DNA of 64,000 nucleotides from Medicago truncatula. Its lineage: Eukaryota; Streptophyta; Magnoliopsida; Fabales; Fabaceae. A program made the translations under genes and the position numbers. The notes below the pieces were generated by a model. It made no database searches, was not told the origin of the DNA, and saw only the letters and a program-made list of their open reading frames with translations. The number at the start of each line of letters is the position of its first letter. The stretch's first letter is position 1. The stretch is taken from contig NC_053042.1 in assembly GCF_003473485.1 (NCBI RefSeq), positions 50,927,762 through 50,991,761 on the forward strand, read 5' to 3'. Positions 27,418 to 37,596 of the stretch are shown here, in pieces.

Positions 27418-28539
27418 TGCTTCTACTCACTAGGTGTACCATCTATGCAGTAGCTTTGGCTGCCCCATTCTTTTTACTCTTATTTGAATAATTTGGCATA
27501 TCTTGTAATTAGCTACCCAATAAAATATATTTAGCTACCACAAATGTGCTTATTTGTCAAAAATTAGTAGAAGTGAGAAAGTCAAAAGATATTAATTTGT
27601 TTGATAGATGTATTATACCTTATTTCGAAAATTTTGATCCCATAAACAAGGATAATTTTAGGTAGACACCCTTTTTGAACCATACACACATCCTATGTGG
27701 CATCATTTGTCATAGTGGATTTTTTTTTGTTTTATTTAAAATAAAAGTAAACAAAACAAAATTAAAATTAAAAAAATCTGAAACTTTGTGCCCTTGCTCT
27801 CAGTTCGATCCCTCTTTCCCTAAGTTCGGGGATGAAGCCCATCGTCTTTGTCTCCTCCCAACCGCTCGATCTCCTCCCACTCTCTTCGTTTCCTCATGGA
27901 CATTGGTCTCATTCACCGCCGTGTTCCCTCACTTGCGTCGACAACTCAATCTCTTGGCCTCCTCCCAATCACAATTGATTCACTCTCTTCATCATGGGTT
28001 GAAGGTGATCTCTATCTCTTCATCATGGGTTGAAGGTTTACATTTAGGTTTTCTTGTGTTTTGAATCTTGTTTTTCCACAATTGGTAATCAGTACGTTTT
28101 ACAACCAAGAATGGGTCAGATGCAAATGTTTTCTTTTCATAGAATTGAATTTGGATTGACCCCAAAAATCAATAACCATTATTGTTAATCACTTTTAGTG
28201 GCCGGTTAACTCTTGTTTCATGGGCCATGCTTATGGATATTTTTAGTAGGATGGAATGGTGCTTTTGGCTAGTTGATGACCATGGACAAGAAGTTTCATC
28301 ATCCTTGCATCCATGAAACTAAAATCTTGGGTTAATAAAATAGGAGGATTTAAGTAAATACACTTTGAGTTATTAATCAATTAAAGTATTAATTATTGCC
28401 TCTGACTTATGTTATTGATGCATATTTAATTTATGCCGGGCTTGAATGAACTATTTAGGTTAATGATGTTAGGAACATAATACAATGTAATTTGAACTTT
28501 TATGAATTAGTTTCCTGTTTTTATAAGAAGATCCATTTG
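27418..28539. other. CRK 3' region and intergenic DNA
   Basis: 3' flank of the CRK gene, then 27690-28060 which is C/T-rich (CTCCTCCCACTC type) with an internal repeat of TCTCTTCATCATGGGTTGAAGG. Open frames there have no recognisable domain and are not called genes. Confidence 0.4.
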
Positions 28540-29160
28540 ACCGTTTTGAAGAGTGTTTCATTTTGTCATATCAACGTAGAAGCTAACTCTTTAGAAGACT
28601 CTTTGACTAAAAGTGGCTTTTGTATGAAGGCAGATGGATTAGGTAGCTAGGAGTATGGTCAACTTATATACGACCAATTTTGCACGCAAGAAAAACATAT
28701 GGTTACGCCTTTGTAAAATTTTGGTTATATATAGTTATATTCGACAATGCTAGTAGAGTCAATCAAATTCCCTAAGGACATCATGTTCTTACTCGTTTGT
28801 GCTTGAAAGTCCAGATGTCTGATTAGTTGATAAAAAAGACTAACTATCAGCTCAATTTTTTTTGTATCACCTTTTGGAAGATTTGGCAGGTTAGGAACCA
28901 GATGGTGTTCCAAAATCAGCAATTGAATCCTATCCAAATATCTATTTCAATTTTGGAGTTCACTTAAGAGCTCAATTGTTCAAACCATTCTGCAATTGCT
29001 ACAGTTACAGTGAGATCTGATGCTGAATTTTGGTGTCCCCCTCCACCAGGTGTGATGAATCTGAATTTGAATGTGGATGGAGGATGCTTTAAGGAATCTG
29101 AATTTGAATCTAGAGACCATAGAGGAGTCCTAGAATTATCCAAGGTCTTATTTGGATGGT
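28540..29160 (+). pseudogene. RNase H-like domain relics, probably LINE-derived
   Basis: Two plus-strand pieces resemble the RNase H-like domain found at the end of plant LINE polyproteins and in related host sequences. At 29036-29160 the frame reads FWCPPPPGVMNLNLNVDGG then ESRDHRGVLELSK (family pattern W-PPP-G-K-LNVDG ... RDH-G). At 28558-28630 it reads CHINVEANSLEDSLTKSG (family pattern H-V-REAN-AD-LAK). The second motif belongs to the end of the domain yet lies 480 bp upstream of the first, so these are remains of two copies or a rearranged one. Both run into stops. Similarity is by pattern memory only. Confidence 0.4.
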
Positions 29161-29569
29161 TGAGATGTAAAATATTATTCTAGATTGCATAGACATTTTA
29201 TCTAATCTGTCCAATTGTACTGTAATTTTTATTAAAAGAACTAAGATTGTTGTTGCCCATAGCCTAGTGGGGGTAGAAAAAGGTTTGGTTCTAACTCATG
29301 GGTGAGATATGTCCCTAAACCCGCAACCTCTGCTGCTTGTACTAATTAAATAATGAGAGTAGATTATAAACTTATAGCTGGGTAATTTTGAAAGCAGGAA
29401 AAAAATGGTTATCCCTTTGTAAAATTGTGGTCATATGCTTCGATCATTTGGTTATCTGAGTTATCATGTGAAAACCATATCATTTAAGTTTATTGAAAGC
29501 AGAAAAAAAATGGTTATCCCTTTGTAAAATAATGGGTAGCTTTGCCGCTGCACATAACACCACAAAATT
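29161..29569. other. Repeat-rich spacer
   Basis: Contains a block TGGTTATCCCTTTGTAAAAT at 29407 and 29509, with a third relative at 28700 (TGGTTACGCCTTTGTAAAAT). No gene seen. Confidence 0.4.
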
Positions 29570-30091
29570 AGCCTACGTTCAGTTTGATTTATATACCTTA
29601 TATTGAAATTTTGTTTTTTCTTGGTATGCAATTACATTTGCATAATTATAACATTATAGTTCAGGCTAATGTGATGCAACTGGTTTTAAGATGTTTCAAA
29701 TGCCCTAATATAAAGACAAATTATGAATCCTATGTTATTCACAGTAGAAATTGACAACAAACATTGAAGTCATGTTAAAATGATATACAGTAACTAAGAG
29801 AATATGGCCAACTGAGTTTAATCTGTGCTTATGTTATATTTTTTTGGAATTTAGTCAAAAGTTAAGTGAAGTCTGAACAACGATAATTGTTCCGGCCAGA
29901 ATTCAAGCTCAAATTTTCCCAAACAATTTGTTCTTGATCGAAGCTCACTAGTGGTACTTATTATATATCATCCACTAGAGTTGGGGAAAGTTTTGGGACT
30001 TATAAAGTGTTGATACATTTACTTATATATTATACAAAACAAGGTTTCCACATTGCCATCAAAATTCTATTTCAAGCCTTGTTGGATATTA
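29570..30091 (+). repeat. Long direct repeat, left copy
   Basis: About 520 bp beginning ATTAGCCTACGTTC and ending CTTGTTGGATATTA. It recurs in the same orientation at 31090-31604 with perhaps 10-15% divergence and small indels. It lacks TG...CA ends, so I do not read the pair as LTRs. A shorter relative of the same sequence lies at 41415-42000. Confidence 0.85.
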
Positions 30092-30237
30092 CATTGCCAT
30101 CAAATACTCAACCGACGGATGGTCGTGCACATATGAAAAGAGAACATATATCGTTACTATCCAATGGAGGCCCTCTTGACGTTTAGGATGTGCAATCGTA
30201 CATGACCCCATTTGTTTAGAGGCAACAATTTGTTTTT

Positions 30238-30996
30238 GAGTAAATTACACTCCCCTTCTCTTAAAGATGTTTAAATTACACTCTCCTTTCCTTTTAAGTT
30301 AAAATATATACTCACCTCTCCTCTTATTCAAAATATATTAAAAAATATTTCATCCCCCTCCTCTAAGAGAAGCTTGTTACATTCCTCTTCCCTCTTATGT
30401 TAAAATCTACACTTTAATCCCTCAATAAAAAAAATTATTTTTAATAATCTAGCAAAAAATTATAATCTAACACACTTTGGAAAAAAAATAGTATTACGGG
30501 CTATTTTAATATAACTAAAATTTGAATACATATTTTTCGCTATTTTTTATTCACAATTTCATTAACATATAGTTTTAAACCCAAAAATAAAATATGAAAC
30601 AACCCAAAATAAAATAAAAATATGTGAAAAATAACTAAATACAATAAAGTATGGTTATTTAAAAGTTAATTTTATACTCTAAAATATAAAACTAATAGCA
30701 AAATATTTAAATTTAATTATCATTCATATTTAAATTATAAAGAAATGAATTTTCTTTTCTTAATTGGTGGTTCAAAATTAATATATATCATAAAAATATT
30801 TATTTAAGTTAAAAATAGATTAAAGTGCATTGCATATTTAATTATTAAGGGAGACGGTTGTAATTCAAACATCTTATAGGGGAGGAGAATATAAATTTTT
30901 CTTTTCAAGGGAGGAGAGTGTATAGTTTAACATAAGAAGGAAGGGGAATGTAATTCAAGCATCTTTGAGGGGAGGGGAGGGGAGTGTAATTTACTC
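30238..30996. mobile_element. Non-autonomous MULE-like element
   Basis: 759 bp with ends GAGTAAATTACACTCCCC and its reverse complement GTGTAATTTACTC. The inverted similarity continues through a second block (TTTAAATTACACTCTCC / GGGGAATGTAATTCAAGC). Flanking 9 bp are TTTGTTTTT (30229-30237) and TTTATTTTT (30997-31005), 8 of 9 identical, as expected for an older Mutator-type insertion. The interior is AT-rich and non-coding. Confidence 0.8.
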
Positions 30997-31089
30997 TTTA
31001 TTTTTTCCATAATTATTCTTTTAAATGTATAAGAAGCTTTGGGGAATCATCTTCATAAATGTACTATAATTTATATACCGTCTATTGTA

Positions 31090-31604
31090 ATTAGCCTACG
31101 TTCCGTATGATTTATATACCTTATATTGTAATTTTGTTTTTTCTTAGTATGCAATTCACATTTGCGTAATTATAAAATTATAGTTCAAGCTAATGTGATG
31201 CAACTGGTTTTAAGATATTTCAAATACCCTAGTATAAGACAAATTATGAATCCTATGTTATTCAAAGAAGGATATTGACGACGAACTTTGCAGTCATGCT
31301 AAAATGATATATAGTAACTACGAGAATATGACCAACTGAATTTAATCTGTACTTATGTTATGTTATATTGTTTTTGGAATTTAGTCTGAAGTCTAAACAA
31401 TAATTGTTTCGGCCAGAATTCAAATTCAAATTCTCCAAACAATTTGTTCTTAATTGGAACTCACTAATAGTTATATATCATCCACTAGGGAAAGTTTTGG
31501 GACTTATAAAGTGTTGATACACATTTACTTACATATTATCCAAAAAAAGTTGTCCAAATATTGACATAAAAATTCTTTTTCAAGCCGCCTTGTTGGATAT
31601 TAGT
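31090..31604 (+). repeat. Long direct repeat, right copy
   Basis: Partner of 29570-30091. Shared landmarks include GCTAATGTGATGCAACTGG, CGGCCAGAATTCAA, CTTATAAAGTGTTGATACA and the terminal TTGTTGGATATTA. Confidence 0.85.
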
Positions 31605-31850
31605 TGAATCATTATCGACCTATGTCGAAAGAAAAATTAGTGTCTAATAAAATAAAATATTCTACATACAAGAATATATAGTTTACCAATTTATGGAAAG
31701 AAAAAAAATATACAAAGATTACATTGATTTAGTGGAATTGGATTCAAATCCCATTGATTTTGAGCTCTATGAATAAAGATGACAAACATATTTATGAATA
31801 TCTCAAAATGTGTGGATTGTCCATTTAGTAGATACCTAGGTATCCACACA

Positions 31851-32088
31851 TACTCCCTCCGTTGCCAATTATAAGTAAATTTAATTTTTTAGATTCATTT
31901 AATTAATGATGTACGTGATTCATCCGTTGTCAACTATAAACAAATTTGATTTTTTTAGATTCATTCAATTAATGATGTATGTGGTTCATATTATGGATCA
32001 CATACATCATTAATTATGGACCACATACATAATTAATCGAATGAATCTAAAAAGTTAAATTTGCTTATAATTGACAACAGATGGAGTA
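31851..32088. mobile_element. Palindromic MITE
   Basis: Starts TACTCCCTCCGTTGCCAATT and ends GACAACAGATGGAGTA, with long inverted inner arms (GATTCATT-AATTAATGATG and the reverse). An internal duplication of the left arm is visible at 31925-31985. Probably Stowaway-like with TA at both edges. Confidence 0.7.
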
Positions 32089-32185
32089 TAGGACAAACAC
32101 ATATATTATATTTATCAAGAATACCGAGATACCCACACATATTAGACAAACACATATAATATATTTATCAAGAAGAGCCAACATG

Positions 32186-32482
32186 TATTCCCTCCGTCCC
32201 AGTTTAAGTGAACCAGTTAACCATTTCACACATATTAACAAAAGTATATAAATGAAAGAGAGAGAGAGGAATGATTTTGAGTGTTTTTGTCAAGTATTGG
32301 TGCATTCTTCTTTATCATAAATATAAATTAGAATATATTGAATTGGCGTGGTGAATGTAGTATTAATTAGAATTATCATTGAAAAAAAGTAATTAATGTT
32401 GTTTTGAAAAGTGAAATGAATCAATATTTTTGGACAATATTTTTTTACAAATGTCTCAATTATTATGCAACAGAGGGAGTAT
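32186..32482. mobile_element. MITE with TTCCCTCCGTCCCAG end
   Basis: About 297 bp between TATTCCCTCCGTCCCAG and AACAGAGGGAGTATA. Interior AT-rich with a GAGA run at 32256-32270. Edges have TA. Distinct in sequence from the other CTCCCTCCGTCCC-like copies. Confidence 0.6.
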
Positions 32483-32621
32483 ATCATATTTTCCACGATA
32501 ATGAATATACATTTAAAGTAATAAAGTTGAATATTTTTATGGAAAAGAAAATGCTGACTAGTACTAGGGATAGAAATAGGCCAGGCCAGCCTACGACTTA
32601 GCCTACAACAGGTCAGGTTAG

Positions 32622-33925
32622 TGATGTAGTATTAAAAGTAAATATTTTTGTTATCGTCTCCACATGAACTGATGTGATATTCTAAGCCGTTCAACAATCG
32701 GTATCGTTCTGAGCTAAGGATTCGATACTGTTTTGTTTCATGAACTATAAAACTACGGACTTGTGAGAGATATGAGAGTTAACAGGGAAATGATTATGTT
32801 GAGATTAAACTTCATCGACCTACATATACGTATTCTAAGATTAGTGTTGCGAATTCTAATTATCAATTGATATTATCACATATTGCTCAACAACATCATT
32901 CGTGTCCAAATGATGTCGTAATTTTTATTGAGTCGTCTAATCGTCGATTTCCTAAACTATTAAACTTTTCAATAGTCAATTATATTGTTATATAGTTGAT
33001 TTCCCAAACTATACAATGATACGAAAGCTTTAAGTTTCAATATTCAAAGTGATTATCAAACCTAAGTTCCATGTCTAGAACCTAAGCATTGATAGAAGAT
33101 TATTCTCAACTAGATTCAAAAAGTATTTTTCAATAACAATTCAAATTCATAGGATAGAAATGAAAAACAAGAATAACATCAATATCTTAAGATAATTTAG
33201 AATCACACAACATCTAAATCAAAGGGAATACATACTAATAAAGTTAACTACATTTAATCCCAACAAAAAGAGTTTAGCTACTCATTGTCATGGTAACCTT
33301 ACAGGGAGAAAAGAAGAGATGGAATAGAAGCAAGCCATGATGTCTCAATGATCCTGTGAATCCCTTCAATCCTTGTGCCCCTTGCTCCTTAATGATCTCT
33401 CTATGTTTCCCCTGTTTTCTCTCTTCCTTAAGTGGCTTATGTTTTGATGATTCTGTCTGAAATGACAGAAATGAGCTTTTATACATATGCTGAAAAAGTG
33501 ACATTTCGCCTGGCGAAGTTTGGCTCGCCATGGCGACTTGAGCTTTCTTTTCCAGTGGGTTTCTACCACATCACTTTGATCAGATAAAATCGCCTTTTTT
33601 TTCGCCTGACAGAATTTCTGCTCGCCATGGCGAAGTACTCTTGTCCTGTTTTTCCAACTCTCTGGAACTACTCGCCTAGCGAAATATTTTGCCTGGCAGG
33701 ATTTCTGCTCGCCATGGCGAAGTAGCTTTTGCCCACTTTTGTTCTTTTTGGTCCTTGCTTGATGTTTTGGCACTCAATTCCTGCATAAATGGGTAGAGTA
33801 AGATGAATAAAACGTAATAGATCAATAATCACTTTTCTCTCGGCTTTTCCCTGAATAACTTGTGAAACAAGTAACAAACGTGCCGTAAATAATCATTTGA
33901 AATACTACTTTTTTGACACTTATCA
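32622..33925 (-). mobile_element. LTR-retroelement fossil (solo LTR or short LTR element) inside the hAT
   Basis: About 1.3 kb with TG...CA ends (TGATGTAG at the left, CACTTATCA at the right) and a perfect 5-bp duplication GTTAG outside both (32617-32621 and 33926-33930). No internal pair of long repeats and no coding domain recognised, so a solo LTR is the simplest reading. Orientation is a guess. It inserted after the hAT element was in place; the unmutated duplication suggests a fairly recent event. Superfamily not determined. Confidence 0.75.
33505..33725. repeat. Interspersed CGCCATGGCGA motif inside the LTR fossil
   Basis: CTCGCCATGGCGA occurs at about 33523, 33612 and 33708, each preceded by a TCGCCTGGCGA-like variant. 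The core is a perfect palindrome around CCATGG. GC content is far above the surroundings. Confidence 0.75.
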
Positions 33926-34009
33926 GTTAGGCTAGACTTTTTTCTTAAATAGAGGAGGCCTAACCTTTTTTAGAAGACTATTTAACTTAAAAGGTTAGTC
34001 CACATGCCA

Positions 34010-34190
34010 TTTTTTTTTTGAATTAGCAAATTTTATTAAAAACTATATCTCTGCTCAAGACGAACAAAGACCAGTGAAACGATGCAAACGAAAGGCGCCG
34101 TATATAGGCAGAACACCTGAAGAATAAAAACCAATAAGAGACTCATACAAGAACCGACCATTGAAAAAACGAATTATTATAAAAGCCTCT
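34010..34190 (-). mobile_element. LINE 3' end fragment (antisense)
   Basis: A T-run followed by GAATTAGCAAATTTTATTAA, i.e. on the minus strand a LINE-like tail TTAATAAAATTTGCTAATTC plus poly-A. Resembles the longer fragment at 56862-57400. Lies inside the hAT element. Confidence 0.5.
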
Positions 34191-34766
34191 TAGGCATATT
34201 AGGTCGGCATATTGAAGTAAATATGAATAATATTATTTATTATTATATTATATTTTCTACCTTGAATTAAAATAAAAATTTGTTAACTTTTTCAATAATT
34301 CAAGCTTATTAGTATACATTAATTTTTTTTCTTCATATTTAAACATATTATTATAAACTAGAATTGAAATATGATCAAATATATAGTCAAATTTCTTAAA
34401 AACTCATGTTGATTATCAAAAGAGAGTTTAATATAAATGATATATTAGTTCGCTAGTCTATTTAAACTTAGATCACATTGCTTATTTAAAGATGTTCATA
34501 TGAAATAGACTTTTAAACAGACTAGCAGGTCGTATCAGACTTTCACTTTCAGAAGGCCAGACTTAGACCTTCAAAGAATTTGACAGGCCAGGCTCAGGCC
34601 TTGCAAATCCTAGCTCGACCTAGCCTATTCCCATCCTTAACTAGTACCCAAAATATTGGTTGAGGAAACAAATATAGTAACATTGGAACCGTCAAATCCT
34701 CAAAAGTATAAAAAATGTTATTTTCAACTTCAAACTTTCTTATTTCAGCTTTCTCTCTAAAGATAT

Positions 34767-34965
34767 GAGTAAAGATCATCTCCATTTATTAAATTAAATG
34801 AAGTATACAATTTGGAGAGAGATGGACACAAAAAAGTGATAGTAAATGCTTCCATTAAATGGGTCCCGCCTGCATTAATTTTTTTATATTTTTTTCAATT
34901 TTTTTTTGTCTTTATCTCACCAAAATGAAAAAAATGAAGAGAATTATATATGGAGAGGATAACTC
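34767..34965. mobile_element. MULE-type MITE, copy 1, perfect 10-bp target duplication
   Basis: 199 bp with ends GAGTAAAGATCATCTCCATT and inverted AATATATGGAGAGGATAACTC-like terminus. CTAAAGATAT flanks both sides (34757-34766, 34966-34975). Copy 2 is at 35287-35477; both share TGATAGTAAATGCTTCCATT and AAATGGGTCCC. Confidence 0.85.
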
Positions 34966-34979
34966 CTAAAGATATATAA

Positions 34980-35253
34980 TACCTCTGTCCCTATATCTAA
35001 GACCTTTTTGTCAAAATCACGAGAATTAAGATAATCGATATTGGTATTAAAGATGTTTGTAATCACTATTGTTTTCACAATTTTGTCCTTTAGAGAGAGG
35101 TAGTTTATGTTTTCAACATGATATTTATTGTTGATTATTGAAGAAAAAGATGTATAATAAATAGGGGCATATATGTAAACAAATAATTAATGTAGTTGGA
35201 AATAGCAAAGATATCCTATAAAAAGGGTCTTATAATTAGAGACGGAGGTAGTA
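34980..35253. mobile_element. MITE, CTCCCTCCGTCCC-type family, copy B
   Basis: Starts TACCTCTGTCCCTATATC and ends TTAGAGACGGAGGTAGTA. Same interior as copy C at 39303-39599, and inverted relative to copy A. It abuts the target duplication of the MULE-type MITE to its left. Confidence 0.75.
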
Positions 35254-35286
35254 GTAACTTTCTTTACTGCGTGTTCTACTTTTCTC

Positions 35287-35477
35287 GAGTAAAGATCCTC
35301 TTCATTTATCAAATTAAATAGAGTATACAATTTAGAGAGAGATGTACACAAAAAAATGATAGTAAATGCTTCCATTAAATGGGTCCCATCTGCATATTAT
35401 TTTATACATTTTTAAAGATTTTTTGCTCAACAAATAAATAAAATGGAGAGAATTATAAATGAAGCGGATCTTAACTC
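35287..35477. mobile_element. MULE-type MITE, copy 2
   Basis: 191 bp with inverted ends GAGTAAAGATCCTCTTCATT and AATGAAGCGGATCTTAACTC. Flanks are ACTTTTCTC and ACTTTTTTC (35278-35286, 35478-35486), an 8-of-9 match. Confidence 0.8.
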
Positions 35478-36028
35478 ACTTTTTTCGTGCTCGTTAGCAT
35501 GACTCTTTATGGAAAAAGGAAATTTTTTTAAAATGGATTCTCTTACAAGCGTATTGAGCTTAATCTAAGACCAAGTGCAATGGCTTGTTGAAAGTGTCAT
35601 TCAACATGTTGAATCATTGTAGTGGGGGGTGTTGAAATTGGAAAAAAAAAACCGAGTTGGAGGAAAGAGATGATGAACAAGTTCAACTAGTTGAAAGCCT
35701 GGCCCGCACAGACACGTGGCGCGACGCGATTGCATGAAACAGGCGCGTGAGAGACTGGAAGCGCGGAGAGAGAAAGAGAAATGGATAAATGATGTGACAC
35801 TTGGCATGTTTTGATTGGCTGCTTGGATTTTTATCTTCTTAATAATTTGGACTCAATTATTTCATTGCAAATAATTTTTTTTTTTAAACAAAATTCGTGA
35901 TTTTTTTTTTTATCTATAAATAGAGACTTGAATCATTTCATTTGGACACAGAAAAAAAAACCAAATTTTTCACTCTCTTAATCTTATTATTAGCTTTTCT
36001 TTTGAAGTTTTAGTCTTTATTCAGTGAA

Positions 36029-37149
36029 ATGGATCTCAATAACAATCAATTCAACACCCAAAATTCTTCTGATTACTCATTTGGCTACCAAAATCCCAAC
36101 AATTATCAACACTCAAATCAATTTCTCAACCAACATCCTCAAAACCCAAATCAATTCCCCAACCAACATCCTCAAAACATGCCTAATTTTGATTTTGCCT
36201 CAAATTTCAATCACTCATCCTCTGTTCCAAACAACTTTCATCCATATTATAGATCTATGATGGGAAATCCATCTCAAACACCCCCATTTAATCGTTATAT
36301 GCCAATGGTGAATGAAATTTTTCAGAGTGTTGGTGAATATCCTGAATTTTCATCACAAATAAATCGTGGTGGAATGACAAGAGCTAATGAAGTCACTCCA
36401 ATTCCAGAGGATACAACTCCTAAGAGCAAGAAAAACCAGCAACCATCATGAAACACTGAACAAAAGTTGGTGTTAATTAGTGGGTGGATAAAATATGGAA
36501 TATGCAGTGTTGTCGGGAGAAACCAGACAAGTGACGCATATTGGGGTAAAGTTGCTGAGTATTGTAATGAGCATTGCTCATTCGATTCTCCACGCGATGT
36601 AGTTGCATGCCGAAACTGTTTTAATTATATGAGCAAATTAATAAATAAATGGATTGGTGCTTATGATGGCGCTAAGCGTTTGCAAGGAAGCGGTTGGTCG
36701 GAAGATGATGTTTTGGCAAAAGCCCAGGAATTATATGCATGTGGGAAGAATGTTCAATTTACTTTAAAGGAAGAATGACATGCTCTCCGTGATCAACCAC
36801 GTTATGGTAGTTAAATGGGAGGAAATGTTGTGTCAGGAAGTAGTGGATCTAAGAGATCTCACGACGACTCTGTAAGATCTAGTGCTCGTCCAATCAGTAG
36901 GGAGGCAGCTAAAAAAAAGGTAAAAAGAAAAGCAAGGACACTGCTGCCTTGGAGGAAGTGGAAAAGGAGTGGATTGAATTCAAAGAAATCAAGGTGCAAG
37001 AGATTGAACAATTGAAAGAGTTCACCTTGGTGCAACAGGAGAAAAACAGATTGAAGAAAATGAAACTGTATGTAAAGTTAAGTTCCGAAGAGTATCTCGA
37101 TGACCGGAAAAAAGAGCTGTTGGAAAAGTTGGAGCGTGAGCTGTTTTGA
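36029..37149 (+). pseudogene. Harbinger ORF1 (Myb/SANT-like DNA-binding protein), broken
   Basis: Begins MDLNNNQFNTQNSSDYSFGY, a Q/N/P-rich leader, then a Myb/SANT-like trihelix region (VLISGWIKYGICSVVGRNQ, SFDSPRDVVACRNCFNYM, GSGWSEDDVLAKAQELYACG) and a C-terminal coiled-coil (EVEKEWIEFKEIKVQEIEQL, ending LEKLERELF). ORF1 proteins help the transposase bind element ends. Three in-frame stops occur at 36449-36451 (TGA where related copies have Trp), 36776-36778 (again TGA for Trp) and 36812-36814 (TAA for Gln), and one base is missing from a G-run near 36920, which moves the coiled-coil to another frame. All three stops are C-to-T type transitions. Family consensus is from memory. Confidence 0.85.
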
Positions 37150-37305
37150 AATTAATTGCAATCCAATATTTGTTTGTATTCGGTCAAAATTGTCAGTGTT
37201 GTTTAGACCCCAATGTTTGCTTTAATAATTGTCAGTGTTGTCTAGTCCTCAGTGATGGTCCCTAGTGTTGTCTAGTCCCCAATGACTTATTTCACCTACT
37301 ATTTG

Positions 37306-37449
37306 CTTTAATAATTATGCCCACTGTGTGCCCATTATTTCACCTACAATTTGCTTTAATAATTATGCCCACTGTGTCTCCATTATTTCACCTACTATTT
37401 GCTTTAATAATTATGCCCACTGTGTGCCCATTATTTCACCTACAATAAC
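37306..37449. repeat. 48-bp tandem repeat between Harbinger ORF1 and ORF2
   Basis: Three units of CTTTAATAATTATGCCCACT... with a 48-bp period (37306, 37354, 37402). They alternate GTGTGCCC and GTGTCTCC variants. Confidence 0.85.
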
Positions 37450-37501
37450 TTATTTCAAATCCATCAGTGTCCACCACACAATGTACTTATATATAGGGAC
37501 T

Positions 37502-37577
37502 CATATCTACTTTCAATTTCACAAATCTCATTCATATCTACTTCCAATTTCACAAATCTCATTCATATCTACTTCCA
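37502..37577. repeat. 31-bp tandem repeat upstream of Harbinger ORF2
   Basis: Two and a half units beginning CATATCTACTT(T/C)CAATTTC with a 31-bp period. Confidence 0.85.
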
Positions 37578-37596
37578 AAATAACTATCGTCAACCG

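Larger units (their letters stand above)
32565..34639. mobile_element. Non-autonomous hAT element with nested insertions
   Basis: Ends are TAGGGATAGAAATAGGCC and, inverted, TAAGGATGGGAATAGGC, a hAT-type terminus. The perfect 8-bp direct repeat ACTAGTAC lies outside both ends (32557-32564 and 34640-34647), the duplication length of hAT elements. Subterminal CAGGCC/GGCCTG motifs recur on both arms. Without the LTR insert at 32622-33925 the element would be about 770 bp and encodes no transposase. Confidence 0.88.

Noticed and set aside
27675-28064. 129-codon plus-strand frame
   Set aside because: Composition is CTC/TCC-biased with an internal repeat; no recognisable domain or splice context.
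29570-31604. Reading the long direct repeats as a pair of LTRs
   Set aside because: No TG...CA ends, no flanking 5-bp duplication, and the interior is mainly a separate MULE-type element.
33274-33877. Minus-strand frames of 69-135 codons
   Set aside because: They lie wholly in the LTR fossil and show no domain.
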